The notes below the pieces were generated by a model, which saw nothing but the letters and a program-made list of their open reading frames with translations, was not told where the DNA came from and did not search any database. Source: Rubrivivax sp. SCN 71-131 (GTDB lineage: Bacteria > Pseudomonadota > Gammaproteobacteria > Burkholderiales > Burkholderiaceae_C). Taken from it: a stretch of 64,000 bases of DNA. The stretch is taken from positions 162,646 through 226,645 of the forward strand of contig MEFD01000019.1 of NCBI GenBank assembly GCA_001724995.1. The letters run 5' to 3'. Below are positions 10,901 to 20,055 of this stretch, piece by piece. The translations under genes were made by a program, and so were the position numbers. Positions within the stretch are counted from its first letter, which is position 1. The number at the start of each line of letters is the position of its first letter.

Positions 10901-12496
10901 AACCGGCCGGCCGCGATCGGCTTCGAACTTGAGGTAGACGGATTTCGATTGGATGTGGTCCTGCCGGCTGGAGAGCAAACTGGCGCCAGTCTCCTAAGCC
11001 CGCAGCTGCTTCGTGAACTGAAATTGGCATATCTGCGCGAGCGTTTCCTTGACGACGATCGATTGCCGCAGGAACTGAATTCCTTCCAGCGCGATTGGTT
11101 GTTCCAAATGCTGGTGGCGGCTTTAGCTGCCGTGGCAGCTTCAGGGGGAGATGTCTCGACTGGCGCAGACGACCTGCTCTCCGACTCACGCATCGACGGT
11201 GTCTTTCACGATGTCATGCAAGGGTATTTCGGAACGATGCCCGTCAACTTTCCTGACGACGTGGAGGACAGTTCTGAGGACGATGGGAACGACGAGAGCG
11301 ACGCCCAATCTGAGCCAAGCGCATCGCACACTCCGCACGGTGCTACGAGGCTTCAGAAGGCGCTCATGCAGCACGTGGCTCGTCAGGACGTTCGCAAGCA
11401 GATACGAGCAATCGCACGGGAGGCGCTCACGCTCGACCTCGTTGCTTTCGAAGCTTGGCTGCAACAACTGGTCTTGGAAACGCTGGGCGAGGCAATGCTA
11501 CAGGCCTGTATCGCGGCAGCGCCTCGGCAAGCGACGCTGGACAACTTGCTGGTCGACATCCGAAAAGGCTCGGACGGGCGTCCTGCATCCATCTGGATCA
11601 CGGAGACCACGCTTGGTGGCGCGGGAGTACTTCAGTCATTCGCTGAACGCTTTGCCGGTGAGCCAAATGCTTTCTTCGATGCTGTCGAAGCCGCGATTGC
11701 GCCAACTGACTTCGAGTTGGTCGATAGTGGGCTGCGGCGCATCCTGGATCTCGCCTGTAGCGATCAGGACGTACGAAGTGGCATGGCCCGCCTTCGAGGA
11801 ACTGAATCGCATGCAGCCTCAGCAGAAATCTGGCGCGAGCTATCGTCAACACTCACGCGGCACGGTGGCGTTGACCTGAGTCATGCCCTCGTCGTGGCAT
11901 TGAACAGTCGACTGTTGCGCCCTGGAGCGGACGCCGGCCTTGACCATCTACTTGCAGGTCTCACGGCGCTATGGGACAGCATAGAGAGCCGCCTCGGAAT
12001 GGCTATCGGTCTGCGCGAGTTCGCACATGCCATTGGGAGCGATGCAGCGTGGTGCGATCGCGTGCGCGCGTACCTGGCAGCAAACCTGCCCGGTGCCGCA
12101 GCGTCCAATGTTTCCGTGTTCGGATCCGTGTTCGGAATGCTGTGGCCGCGCGCCGGTGAGGTCCGGCGATCAAGCCTCAGTTCATACAACCCCTACCGCT
12201 CCGCTCGTACTACTGATCCTGCTGTCGTTCGAGAGTTGCTACTCCGGCGGACAGTCCAAACCGTTGACATATCCACAGCGGATTGGAAGGACACACTCTA
12301 CGCTGCCCTGGCCGCTGACGGAGTGTGCCGACTGCGAGCCAGTACGGCCCAGGTGCGGGACCTTCGCGCTGCGCTGATCTTGCTCGGAGCGACGCCGGCC
12401 GATGTCGGTGTTCTGCAGTTCTTCCCGGTTGTTGAACGGATTCAGCGTGGCGAGAACTGCGTCCTTGTCGACCTGCTGTTGAGGGAGCACGCCTAA
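7955..12496 (+). CDS. dpdJ: DpdJ, very large DEAD/DEAH-box helicase
   Basis: About 1513 residues from the GTG at 7955, five bases after the dpdI stop; another GTG at 7934 is possible, and the ATG at 7862 lies inside dpdI and is unlikely. Motifs: Walker A 'AGTGSGKT' near residue 176; a zinc-ribbon-like pair 'CPSC'...'CARPGC' near 285-310; DEVH box 'LLDEVHTYAG' near 363; 'GLSATLGD'; C-lobe 'ATSALEVGFNDPQVG' and 'FLQRKGRAGRD'. The layout resembles MrfA-type helicases with a zinc module, plus a long C-terminal extension. It is the largest subunit of the Dpd restriction half and probably its DNA translocase. Its stop overlaps dpdK (TAATG). Confidence 0.87.
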   Translation: MPLSTDALLLLDRIESLEMRSLAWGFTAGSLTEDEALELLGGGLAAEDALEELLEAHLVSEQTSLSGGRRYRSRFAEAVRLITANRQLFPNKPWQGAPRLVADFRVDRRRRRFPRRDRRPEEILADSGATIAPTPVRRAIWNSLTCQAGMRFAAFQERAAVRLSQRVEDGGTIVTAGTGSGKTIAFYLPAMLAIGEAIGPEHWVKALAIYPRVELLKDQFAEAFRLARLTDVALASSGKRPLSIGALFRATPRHGSAQELQDHGWTRRGRDWACPWMRCPSCNSEMLWRGVDLDSGRERLTCARPGCASQADERHVVLTRQKIQQQPPDLLFTTTEILNQRLSDHWTRPVFGISSGRKPFIALLDEVHTYAGTGGAQAALTLRRWRHLLGVPVHWVGLSATLGDAARFFADLTGAPIDRVVEISPASDEFEESGADYQLLLRGDPASRASLLSTSIQTAMLVSRVMDPPGAPALSGAFGRRAFLFTDDLDVTNRLFDDLRDAEAYTIFGRPDQQRQPLAAIRASGTDDRARDIEGQRWRLCEDIGHTLDQRLIIGRTTSQDAGVTPDANIIVATSALEVGFNDPQVGAVIQHKAPRGMASFLQRKGRAGRDRAMRPLTVTVLSDYGRDRALYQSYERLFDPQLEPQYLPVGNPYVLKMQATFAFFDWLAAETAGFEKAWAWDILSRPIEQPTTSTSAVIKRVKAKLARIVQGDQAEIDALRTHLMDALHVDDQTAQGLLWEAPRSILLEAAPTLVRRMFRGWRLAFPTVVSALDLHEPYHPLPDFVPRNLFSDLSLPEVRVLVPPATANHEWRTETMPVLQALRQLIPGRVTRRFAFERGGLSHWVPVDPAQPIQERRISDYAQEHEFVGEFAATFNDRGNDGPLLVFRPWTVRLEKVARSEALPSSNAQLTWRTDIVARGDPVSVPVAPRSPWRPFVSSIDFYLHRFRACAAIRRFAPAAHATVRTLKDEFAVALQFRSDDNRPAAIGFELEVDGFRLDVVLPAGEQTGASLLSPQLLRELKLAYLRERFLDDDRLPQELNSFQRDWLFQMLVAALAAVAASGGDVSTGADDLLSDSRIDGVFHDVMQGYFGTMPVNFPDDVEDSSEDDGNDESDAQSEPSASHTPHGATRLQKALMQHVARQDVRKQIRAIAREALTLDLVAFEAWLQQLVLETLGEAMLQACIAAAPRQATLDNLLVDIRKGSDGRPASIWITETTLGGAGVLQSFAERFAGEPNAFFDAVEAAIAPTDFELVDSGLRRILDLACSDQDVRSGMARLRGTESHAASAEIWRELSSTLTRHGGVDLSHALVVALNSRLLRPGADAGLDHLLAGLTALWDSIESRLGMAIGLREFAHAIGSDAAWCDRVRAYLAANLPGAAASNVSVFGSVFGMLWPRAGEVRRSSLSSYNPYRSARTTDPAVVRELLLRRTVQTVDISTADWKDTLYAALAADGVCRLRASTAQVRDLRAALILLGATPADVGVLQFFPVVERIQRGENCVLVDLLLREHA

Positions 12497-13023
12497 TGGC
12501 ATATCCCTCTCGCGATCTACATGGACCAGACCAGGCGCGTGGCGTCCGCGATCTCTTCCAAACGCTGTTTGCGGCCGAACTCCTCAGCCCCAGCAACAAG
12601 CTTTGGCTTTTCTTCGCTTGGATTTCTGATGTCGAGATCCTCGACAACTCAGCCCGGCGCTTCGCTGCGATCGAACCGGACTGGCCCGCCGCTCCAATTA
12701 GGTTGTCGCAGGTACTGAGTGCGCTCCTCGCACGAGGCACTCAGGTCAGGTTGATCATTCGTGAACATGGACACAATGAATACTTCATTGCGCGTCTGCA
12801 ATCCCTCAAAGATCGATTCGGCGATCAGTTGAAGTGGGTGGTCGAACGTGACTTTCATGCAAAGGGCCTGCTCGGCGACGACTACTTCCTCAGCGGTTCA
12901 ATGAACCTCACCTTCAACGGGATCTCAGTCAACGGCGAACACTTGATCCTCAGGACCGACCCGGCGGCCATAGCAGAGCAGGCTGAGCAACTGCATCTTC
13001 AATGGGAAGAGCGACTCAGATGA
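12496..13023 (+). CDS. dpdK: DpdK, phospholipase D-like (PLD) protein
   Basis: 175 residues with a single PLD half-site near the C-terminus: 'FHAKGLLGDDYFLSGSMNLT' contains the HxK and downstream S/N residues of the HKD catalytic motif. PLD nucleases work as dimers, so one HKD per chain is enough. In Dpd it is the most obvious nuclease candidate. It overlaps dpdJ at its start and the next gene at its stop (ATGA at 13020). Confidence 0.87.
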   Translation: MAYPSRDLHGPDQARGVRDLFQTLFAAELLSPSNKLWLFFAWISDVEILDNSARRFAAIEPDWPAAPIRLSQVLSALLARGTQVRLIIREHGHNEYFIARLQSLKDRFGDQLKWVVERDFHAKGLLGDDYFLSGSMNLTFNGISVNGEHLILRTDPAAIAEQAEQLHLQWEERLR

Positions 13024-15176
13024 TCGGTGCCAACCCAGAGACGGCCAAGACAATTGCGTCGCAACTTCGGGCGCGGTCAAAGGCCTTCACCTTCCCTGAA
13101 GGAACCGAGACACTTTGCAAGCAACTGCTTGAGACGGTGGACAGCGCCACCTTTCCGGGTGCGCTGGTCCCCGAGCAATCTTCGGACGGAGAGTTACTCG
13201 TCGTAGCCATTGCCTTGCCGTCTGACTGGCGCCGACTATGTCCCGTTTTGCGTGCCTTCGCGGGACCGACCCTGACATCTTTCGATGGCTTGCCATCCAC
13301 CGATCTAGTCGTAGGTGACTTGCTTGCGGCCGTTGCCCAGGTCGGCCACTGTGTGACTGCCGCAATAAAGGTACCAACCGACCCTGGTGGCAGGGAGATG
13401 GCGCTACGGGCGCTCGTTCGCGCGCGCGATACCTTCGCCCGAGCGCCTTCTCTGACGCGCGCCGCTCCAGAGCCGACGAGTTGGCTTCTTGCTCGGTTCC
13501 AAGATCATCTCAACGTTGGTCGTCGGGATGCCGCTGCTGCGGTGTTGCACCGGCTTCGAGACGAACTGCGGCTTGACGCCCTAAACCTGAGATCTCTTGA
13601 GGTTCAGCTTCTCTCCACGTTCAACGAGTGGGCCGGAATCGTCAATCTGCCCGGATTTGCGAATCTGACGCGGGCGCGGCGTACCCCTTTCACCACGGCA
13701 CTCCTATTGGAGGCCCTTTACCAAGCTTACTTGGCCGCGGCCTTCGAAGCCGCCGATCAGGTAGCCGTCGAGACCGCTTACGCCCAACAGGTGCGAGTTC
13801 TTGCGGCACCAATGCTCAAGACTCCGCTCCCAGCGTCGCTACGAACCGGGGGCTGGCGCCTCGCGGCACTTGAGCTGCTTTGCTCACCTGCACGCGAGGA
13901 CCTTCGAAAGGGTGCTGCCGCTCGATCCGACGTCCTTGGCTGGCTTGCTCCTCGCGTGTCGGCGATCGGTAGGCCAGATGAGAGTTCTGCGCTCCGCTTG
14001 AATACGACGGACGAGGCCCGAGAGCGCGTCATTGCGGGCGAGGACAGGGAAAGCATCGATGCTATGTCTGCGGCACTGGCTGCTCTAGCCCGACTCGACG
14101 ACACGCAGCGAGCGAAGCTGGCACGCGCCGAGCCTTTCCGCTCGGCATTGCGCGCATTGGAACAGGAAGCTGGCAGCTCGAGTGTGCCGAACTCCTGGCC
14201 TATGTGGCTCGCCCGAGCATCGGATCCGATGTTCACAAATGCACTTGCTTTAGCGCGTATGGGCGCTGAAGAATGGCCAATTGCCGACGATGCGACGGAT
14301 CCTGTCAGAGTGGCCTCGTTGCTGGACGCATTGAACACGGCCCAGAGCGATTCTTTGGCGGCAGAGCGCACCGCTCAGGCACTCCCATATATTGTTGCCG
14401 CACTAAGGCTTGACCCGCACTTTCCAAACTCGGCGATGGCGCCGGTCTACTCAAGCCTGCTGACCTTGCTTGCGCTTGGAAGCGCGCGTGGAAGCTCTGT
14501 CTACGATTCGAGCTTGGTCCTTGTTGAAGCGCTACTGAGTATAGGGACCGATGCTGCCCAGTACCGTGAACTAACCGCCGACGTGGACGAACTCGCTGGA
14601 GAGGGGTTCGGCGTGCGAATGATCTACTGGACGCTCGAGTTGATGGAGGCTTTCATGCGCTCGCCTGCTCCAGACACAGCAGCAAGAGAGAAGCTGATGC
14701 ACTCTGTATTGGCTCGCCTCACACCTCTCCGCGGGCGGCTGAGTTGTCTACAGCGGGCAGCCGTTCATAGTCTCTCTACAGAGTTCGGTTGGACATTCGA
14801 CCTACCTCCTGCTAAGCAGGATATGAGCAGCGATGGGCTTGCCTCGCATTTGCGTGGAAAGTCGATCGCCATCTACTCACTCGTAGATGGCGCAAGTCGC
14901 CAAGCCAAGGCTGCCCTCCAAGCCTTGTCTGACGATATAGACGTGCAGTGCAGCTCCGACCACGGCGGGACGTCGCAACTCCGCGCGCTTGCGATCAATA
15001 GCGATCTCTTCGTTATCGCCTGGGCAGCCGCCAAGCACGCTTCAACAGAGTTCATTCGAGCTCATCGTAGCGATCGACCGATCGTCTACGCAGAAGGTAA
15101 AGGTGTTTCCAGTCTTCTTCGTGCTATCGAGGAGTACTTTGCTGTCCGAGTCGACGGCCTGAAGCAGCCAAGATAG
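13020..15176 (+). CDS. dpdD: DpdD-like protein, last gene of the restriction operon
   Basis: 718 residues; ATG 13020 overlaps the dpdK TGA. The bulk is an Ala/Leu-rich helical-repeat-like body with no catalytic motif. The last ~100 residues ('IAIYSLVDGASRQA'...'SDLFVIAWAAAKHAS'...'RPIVYAEGKG') look like a Rossmann-type DUF2325 fold: a strand, then a later 'is it there' strand with a conserved H, then a 'pviy' strand with small residues. This layout is what I recall for DpdD, the remaining unassigned Dpd protein of this size; the identification is weaker than for DpdF/H/J. It converges on queE across 46 bases. Confidence 0.6.
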   Translation: MIGANPETAKTIASQLRARSKAFTFPEGTETLCKQLLETVDSATFPGALVPEQSSDGELLVVAIALPSDWRRLCPVLRAFAGPTLTSFDGLPSTDLVVGDLLAAVAQVGHCVTAAIKVPTDPGGREMALRALVRARDTFARAPSLTRAAPEPTSWLLARFQDHLNVGRRDAAAAVLHRLRDELRLDALNLRSLEVQLLSTFNEWAGIVNLPGFANLTRARRTPFTTALLLEALYQAYLAAAFEAADQVAVETAYAQQVRVLAAPMLKTPLPASLRTGGWRLAALELLCSPAREDLRKGAAARSDVLGWLAPRVSAIGRPDESSALRLNTTDEARERVIAGEDRESIDAMSAALAALARLDDTQRAKLARAEPFRSALRALEQEAGSSSVPNSWPMWLARASDPMFTNALALARMGAEEWPIADDATDPVRVASLLDALNTAQSDSLAAERTAQALPYIVAALRLDPHFPNSAMAPVYSSLLTLLALGSARGSSVYDSSLVLVEALLSIGTDAAQYRELTADVDELAGEGFGVRMIYWTLELMEAFMRSPAPDTAAREKLMHSVLARLTPLRGRLSCLQRAAVHSLSTEFGWTFDLPPAKQDMSSDGLASHLRGKSIAIYSLVDGASRQAKAALQALSDDIDVQCSSDHGGTSQLRALAINSDLFVIAWAAAKHASTEFIRAHRSDRPIVYAEGKGVSSLLRAIEEYFAVRVDGLKQPR

Positions 15177-15222
15177 ATCTGCCAACAGTGGTGCCCCGTG
15201 CTCTCCGAAGCTGTGTTTCGGC

Positions 15223-15864
15223 CTAGCGAATCCCCAGCATCTTGTGCGTCTGCAGCGACAGGCGCCATCGAGGATGCGCTTGGCAGTAGGCCACCGCTGC
15301 CGCCGTGTTGCGTGCAGTTTCCAGGCCATCCATCGGTTGAAGCAGAAAGTGTTCGAATCGCAGTTCCGACCAGGGTAGGGCGTCAGGCATAAGTCCAGGC
15401 TGCGGGAACACCAATTTGAGTTCGTGTCCCTGACGCTGAACCCACTCGGCTCCAGCCTTGGGACTCACGCAGATCCAGTCGATGCCTTCCGGAGCCGCGA
15501 TCGTTCCGTTGGTCTCGACGGCAATCCGGAACTCCCGTGCGTGAAGTGCATCGAGCAGAGCACGATCGAGTTGCAGTAACGGCTCGCCGCCGGTGGCCAC
15601 TACCAATCTGTGGCGCTTCTCGCCTTCGGGCCACAACGCTGCGACCCGGTCCGCGAGGCGCTCTGCCGTCTCGTATTTTCCGCCCAGCGTTCCGTCGGAC
15701 CCGACGAAATCCGTGTCGCAGAAGCGGCAGACCGCCGACGCCCGATCCGCCTCGCGCCCCGTCCACAGGTTGCAGCCCGCAAAGCGGAGGAATACTGCCG
15801 GCATGCCCATCTGCAGACCTTCGCCCTGCAGCGTGTAGAAGATCTCCTTGACCGAGTACGTCAT
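15223..15864 (-). CDS. queE: QueE, 7-carboxy-7-deazaguanine (CDG) synthase
   Basis: 213 residues. Radical-SAM enzyme converting 6-carboxytetrahydropterin to CDG in preQ0 synthesis. The SAM/4Fe4S cysteines appear as C-x14-C-x2-C ('FAGCNLWTGREAD'...'CRFCDTDF'), the extended spacing typical of proteobacterial QueE. 'YTLQGEG', 'TGGEPLLQ' and 'VETNGT' are family signatures. Last gene of the - strand modification operon, 3 bases after queD. Confidence 0.95.
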   Translation of the reverse strand: MTYSVKEIFYTLQGEGLQMGMPAVFLRFAGCNLWTGREADRASAVCRFCDTDFVGSDGTLGGKYETAERLADRVAALWPEGEKRHRLVVATGGEPLLQLDRALLDALHAREFRIAVETNGTIAAPEGIDWICVSPKAGAEWVQRQGHELKLVFPQPGLMPDALPWSELRFEHFLLQPMDGLETARNTAAAVAYCQAHPRWRLSLQTHKMLGIR

Positions 15865-15867
15865 GTC

Positions 15868-16977
15868 CTACACCGGCAAGGCAGGTCCCGCCAAGTCCAC
15901 GCCCACCAGCGAGCCACAGCCCTCGGACTCGAACAGGTCGACCCGGGTCAGTTGGGGCAGTTCGCGACGGGTGCGCTCATGCAACCAGCGCGCAATCGTC
16001 GTCGTGTCGCCGTCGGCCAGTTCCGCCTGTTCATGCAGCGGGTGGTGATCAAGCGACTTGAAAATCGGATCGAACACCGCCTTCACGTCCCCGAAGTCCA
16101 CAGTCCATCCCATGATCTGGTCCAGTGGTGCCCCCAGATGCAGCCGCAGCGTATAGGTATGCCCGTGGACCCGATGCCTCGGATCATTGGCTGGTGCGTG
16201 GCGGAGTTGCACCGCGCTGTCGACGGTGAAGTCCTTCCAGATCCTGTAGTTGGCGCCGTCATAGGTCGCGCCGCACGAGGCTGTCTCGTAGACCGTCACC
16301 CACGACATCGAGGGCAGTTCAGGTTTCAAGCGCTCCCACAACCACGACGAGATCATCTCGCTGGTGGGATTGGACAGGCCCGGGATCTCGTTCAGGCAGC
16401 GGTAGTTGACCTGCGCCGCGATCGGCGCCCATAGGTCGTCCAGATGGTCATAGTCGATGCTCAGATCGGCCCCCGCCAGATCCTGGTCGGCATGGACGAT
16501 GACTTCGAAGCCATGCCCGTGCAGGCGTCCGCACTTGTGGCCCAGTGGCACATGCGGCAGGCGATGGGCCGCCTGGAACCGGTAGCGTCGCCACACATGC
16601 GCATGATCGCGGGCGTCGACCTCGACGCCCTGGTTAGGGGTGCTTTGCACGGCCACGCGATTAATACCCGGGGCATCGAGTCGGCCACGAATCCACCGCG
16701 CCAGGTTCTCGTCGGTCGGTTGGGCCACCTTGTCGTTGAGCACCCCGTAGTTCAGCAGACCGGCGCAGCGATCGACCTGCCTCTGCAGGGCCGCCACTTC
16801 ACCGCCGGAGTAGGTCACCCAGTCCGCCGGCACGCTGGCATAGGCGGTGGCCGTAAACCCATGACCGTGCAGGTTGCGGCATCGATGCCCGGCCGGCAGT
16901 ACGTCGACCTGCCGAGCGGCCTCGAACCGGCTGCTGGCGGCATGCAGTACCGACAGCGAAAGGGGGGTGGTGCTCAT
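15868..16977 (-). CDS. queD: QueD with three tandem 6-pyruvoyltetrahydropterin-synthase-like domains
   Basis: 369 residues, about three times a normal QueD (~120). Three PTPS-like units are visible. Unit 1 (about 8-125): '[12 protein letters not shown]' keeps the Cys and HGH, but Arg replaces the first zinc His ('FEAAR') and the late Glu is missing. Unit 2 (about 130-240) looks complete: 'FQAAHRL', Cys149, His153/His155, 'DYDHLD', 'PTSE', Glu231. Unit 3 (about 248-362): zinc His are retained ('QLRH', 'HRVHGH') but the catalytic Cys is absent. QueD makes 6-carboxy-tetrahydropterin from dihydroneopterin triphosphate. ATG 16977 was chosen because it overlaps the queC stop (ATGA). Confidence 0.9.
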   Translation of the reverse strand: MSTTPLSLSVLHAASSRFEAARQVDVLPAGHRCRNLHGHGFTATAYASVPADWVTYSGGEVAALQRQVDRCAGLLNYGVLNDKVAQPTDENLARWIRGRLDAPGINRVAVQSTPNQGVEVDARDHAHVWRRYRFQAAHRLPHVPLGHKCGRLHGHGFEVIVHADQDLAGADLSIDYDHLDDLWAPIAAQVNYRCLNEIPGLSNPTSEMISSWLWERLKPELPSMSWVTVYETASCGATYDGANYRIWKDFTVDSAVQLRHAPANDPRHRVHGHTYTLRLHLGAPLDQIMGWTVDFGDVKAVFDPIFKSLDHHPLHEQAELADGDTTTIARWLHERTRRELPQLTRVDLFESEGCGSLVGVDLAGPALPV

Positions 16978-17690
16978 GCGGCCTCCGCGGCGTTGAAGAT
17001 CTCGTAGCCCTTGCGCCTCAGTTCGCAGGCAGGACACTGCCCACAGCCATAGCCCCAGGCGTTCAGGGTTGTGTGGTCGCCCAGGTAGCACGTGTGCGTT
17101 TCCGTGCGGATCAACTCCACAAGCGCCGCACCGCCCAGATCCTTCGCCATGCGCCAGGTGTGGGCCTTGTCCAGCCACATTAAGGGGGTCTCGACCACCA
17201 TTGGGGCGTCGAGCCCCAGGCTGATCGCCACCTGCAGTGCCTTGAGCGTGTTGTCACGGCAGTCCGGATAGCCGGAGTAGTCGGTCTCGCACATCCCGCC
17301 CACCAGCACCGACAGACCGCGCCGGTAGGCCACCGCGGCAGCAAAGGTGAAGAACAGCAGATTGCGCCCCGGCACAAAGGTCGTAGGCAGTCCGGATGCC
17401 GCGAACTGGATCTCGCGATCCTGGGTGAGGGCGGTGTCGCTCACCTGACCCAGCAGCGCCAGGTCGAGCATGTGGTCTGCGCCCAAACGCGGCGCCCAGG
17501 CTGGGAACTCCGCCTTCAGCCGATCCAGCACCACCTTGCGGCAGTCCAGTTCCACGGCATGGCGCTGCCCATAGTGAAACCCGACCGTCTCGACCTGGAC
17601 GTAGCGATCCAGGGCCCAGGCTAGGCACGTGGCCGAGTCCTGCCCTCCGGAAAACAGCACCAGTGCTTTGCGTTCCATGACGTCATCCAT
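16974..17690 (-). CDS. queC: QueC, preQ0 synthase
   Basis: 238 residues. ATP-dependent conversion of CDG to preQ0. PP-loop '[11 protein letters not shown]' at the N-terminus; family segments 'FHYGQRH', 'FVPGRNLLF', '[14 protein letters not shown]'; C-terminal zinc cysteines '[15 protein letters not shown]'. Overlaps the upstream dpdB paralogue by 8 bases and queD by 4. An alternative internal ATG at 17678 exists. With queD and queE it supplies preQ0 to DpdA. Confidence 0.95.
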   Translation of the reverse strand: MDDVMERKALVLFSGGQDSATCLAWALDRYVQVETVGFHYGQRHAVELDCRKVVLDRLKAEFPAWAPRLGADHMLDLALLGQVSDTALTQDREIQFAASGLPTTFVPGRNLLFFTFAAAVAYRRGLSVLVGGMCETDYSGYPDCRDNTLKALQVAISLGLDAPMVVETPLMWLDKAHTWRMAKDLGGAALVELIRTETHTCYLGDHTTLNAWGYGCGQCPACELRRKGYEIFNAAEAA

Positions 17691-18762
17691 TGGCGATGCG
17701 GCGCGGCTTGCGCAGCGCCTTCTTGAGGGAACTGACGAGGTAGCGCGTCAGCAGATCGATGTCGCTCGGCGTGTTCTGGATGCCGTTCCATGGGCGCGTA
17801 TCCCATGGTTCCAGGGGCCACTGGCCGCTGGTCCAGGCTGTGTGGGGCGCCAGCAACCGCAAGCCAGGTTCGAACTGGTCCCGCTCGGTTGCCCCTTCAA
17901 GGCTGTGCAGGTGGTCCATGACGAAGCCCATGGCCACGATCCCAGCGCCGTGTCGCAGTCGCGAGAATCGCGGTGCCATGCCATACCAGGCGGACCCGTA
18001 TACCTTGGCCACCGCATGGAAGAACTCGCTGACCAGTTGAAACGCCCGCTCCTCGCGGTCGTCGAAATGCATCAGGCTGCGAATCGCGCCGTCAGAGGCC
18101 GAGTTCATGATCAGACGCTGCATCGCGGTGTCGCTGATCATGCCTGTCGGGTTCGTGTGCTGCCGCACCTCGCCGTGCAGCGAACTTCCACGCGTGAAGT
18201 TGAGCATGTCGACGATGCGTGCCGAGAACTTGCGTTGAGTAAAGCGCTCAGGCAAGCCCTCTACGTTGGGCAACAACTCGTAGATCAGAGTCTTAGGCAA
18301 AGGGCGCGTGTTGTTGATCAAGACGAATTGCTGGCGTAGTTCGTTGTAGTCCTTGCAGACCAGCGCAGACACGAATACCTGGAAGTCCGGCTTCTCGATC
18401 CCTGCGAGCGCCGAGAGCCTCTGCTGCCCGTCGACCACAAACCCTGGCGACTGGTCTTGCGGCACATCAATCTGGACCTGTACCAGCCCATCGGAGAGGT
18501 CTTTGACCTTCACGCCGTCAATAAACGCAACGATTACGGCGTTGGGCAGCAGTGCATCCTCACGCGTCAGGTAGTCGCGGATGTCGCGAATGTGAGAGGC
18601 AACCTGATGCCGCTGAAACCCCTTGAGCTGCCCATCATCGGCCCGTGCAACGCGCTCGATCGCAGCGAACGTAAGCACATCTGAGGGGTGGGCGGCAAAC
18701 ACAAAGACATCGTGGCCTGGCGCCTGCTGTGCCCGGACTGCTTTGAATCGGTATGTGGTCAC
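17683..18762 (-). CDS. dpdB: DpdB paralogue (DGQHR/DndB-like domain), downstream of dpdA
   Basis: 359 residues; GTG start at 18762 overlapping the dpdA stop (GTGA). The signature of DndB/DpdB proteins is present as '[11 protein letters not shown]', followed by '[21 protein letters not shown]'. DpdB is described as the ATPase partner that lets DpdA insert preQ0 into DNA. It aligns by eye over its full length with the gene at 20056-21207 ('KGFQR', 'LPNAVIVAF', 'WNGIQNTP' versus 'KGFQR', 'FPNAIILAL', 'WNEVQNTP') but is clearly diverged. Which of the two is the functional DpdB cannot be told from sequence. Confidence 0.82.
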   Translation of the reverse strand: MTTYRFKAVRAQQAPGHDVFVFAAHPSDVLTFAAIERVARADDGQLKGFQRHQVASHIRDIRDYLTREDALLPNAVIVAFIDGVKVKDLSDGLVQVQIDVPQDQSPGFVVDGQQRLSALAGIEKPDFQVFVSALVCKDYNELRQQFVLINNTRPLPKTLIYELLPNVEGLPERFTQRKFSARIVDMLNFTRGSSLHGEVRQHTNPTGMISDTAMQRLIMNSASDGAIRSLMHFDDREERAFQLVSEFFHAVAKVYGSAWYGMAPRFSRLRHGAGIVAMGFVMDHLHSLEGATERDQFEPGLRLLAPHTAWTSGQWPLEPWDTRPWNGIQNTPSDIDLLTRYLVSSLKKALRKPRRIANG

Positions 18763-20054
18763 GCGGCCTCCTTGATCGTTTTGCTTAGGTGACGGTGGTA
18801 AACGGCGAGGTTGTGCATTCCCCGGCGCTTGTTACGGTTGCTCGATCGAAAGATAATCACTTCGACGCCGATGTCGCGGCACACCGCGCAGTTGCAACTC
18901 TTCCACGGTTGGTGTTCCAGTGTGCGGTGCACAAGTGCGGCGGTCTTGTGCAGCGCTTTGTCCTGCTGCGCGGCGCCTGTACCGTCGCCGCGCAGCAGGA
19001 ACTGGTGATAGTCCATCACCGCGTCCAGTGTTGCCTCCGCCGACGATGCCCCACGGTCATATGCCCGTACCTCATCCAACGCACGCCGCTCTCGCCGCAA
19101 CAGATCTTCTGCGCTGAACTGACCGCGCTTGATGCCTTGCATCAGGCGTGCGTTCTCCGTGGCCTGAGGAATGCGGATGGCGGTGTAGTACTCCAGTCGA
19201 CCGTCTGAGCCTTCGCTGTAGTAGTTCGCCTTCTCGTCCTTGAATGCACGGATCAGCGGCGATGTCGAATCGAAGCTTGTGATTCCGAAGCCCGTGAACT
19301 CTCGGATGCTGTCGGCTTTCGCGAAGCCAAGCAGATGAATCTCTGTCTCCGGGCGAATCCGCTCTCGGATTGCCGTCAACACGGCCTTGATGGCGTCGAC
19401 CTTCAAGGGAACTAGGCCCCCGATGGCCAGATAGCGGTAGCCCATCCGCTCCAGCCGATGTGCTGCCTCGGCCATGCTCTTGGGTGACCAACCCTGCACG
19501 GGTCCGAGTGGTTCGAAGGGCATTCCCTCGCGCTTGACAAGTCCAAGGAATACCTCGGCATTCGCCAGCGTGATGGCAAACCGCTGCCGGATCGCGGCGT
19601 CGACAGCCCGCTCCGAAGGGTTGGCAAGATCGCAGTCGAAGATGATGTGGTCCGGAGAGATGCCGTGGGTAAATCCGGCTTCGGTGTAGAACTCCACCAC
19701 CTCCTCGGGTGCGTAGGCTGGGACCGGATGCTCCACGTAGGCAAAGGCGCCGCAGTCACCCAGCAGCATTGCGTCCTTGAACCTCGGCCCACCATAGCGC
19801 AAGAACCGCCGAGCTCCGTCTCGCAGCAAGCGCTGCTCCTCCCTGGTGGAGTAGCGAACCTTTGAAGCTGCCACACCTGTGGCCTGCCGCACGGCGCTCA
19901 TGGAAACCAGCAACCCGTCATAGGGCGCTGGGTCCATGAACTCATGTGCATAGACGTCGGACCAGTAGCGCTCGCGGCCAGGACTGGAGCGATCGTTCAG
20001 GAAGTCGTACCCAGGGTCGACATAGTCCTGCGTATCCGAATACAGAAACTTCAT
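18759..20054 (-). CDS. dpdA: DpdA, TGT-like DNA transglycosylase that inserts preQ0
   Basis: 431 residues. Related to tRNA-guanine transglycosylase but acting on DNA in Dpd systems: it replaces guanine with preQ0. Visible: Asp100 in 'LLGDCGAFAYV' (TGT-type active-site Asp), Asp262 in 'TSFDSTSPLIRAF' (probable nucleophile) and a C-terminal zinc site 'CNCAVC' (Cys387, 389, 392) with His414 in 'GMHNL'. ATG 20054 was preferred to an upstream ATG at 20090 because it lies one base after the preceding gene's stop and starts the conserved 'MKFLYSDTQDYV'. Flanked on both sides by dpdB-like genes. Confidence 0.92.
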   Translation of the reverse strand: MKFLYSDTQDYVDPGYDFLNDRSSPGRERYWSDVYAHEFMDPAPYDGLLVSMSAVRQATGVAASKVRYSTREEQRLLRDGARRFLRYGGPRFKDAMLLGDCGAFAYVEHPVPAYAPEEVVEFYTEAGFTHGISPDHIIFDCDLANPSERAVDAAIRQRFAITLANAEVFLGLVKREGMPFEPLGPVQGWSPKSMAEAAHRLERMGYRYLAIGGLVPLKVDAIKAVLTAIRERIRPETEIHLLGFAKADSIREFTGFGITSFDSTSPLIRAFKDEKANYYSEGSDGRLEYYTAIRIPQATENARLMQGIKRGQFSAEDLLRRERRALDEVRAYDRGASSAEATLDAVMDYHQFLLRGDGTGAAQQDKALHKTAALVHRTLEHQPWKSCNCAVCRDIGVEVIIFRSSNRNKRRGMHNLAVYHRHLSKTIKEAA

Positions 20055-20055
20055 G

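Noticed and set aside
10298..10978. 226-codon frame antisense to dpdJ
   Set aside because: No motif, within a well-supported helicase gene.
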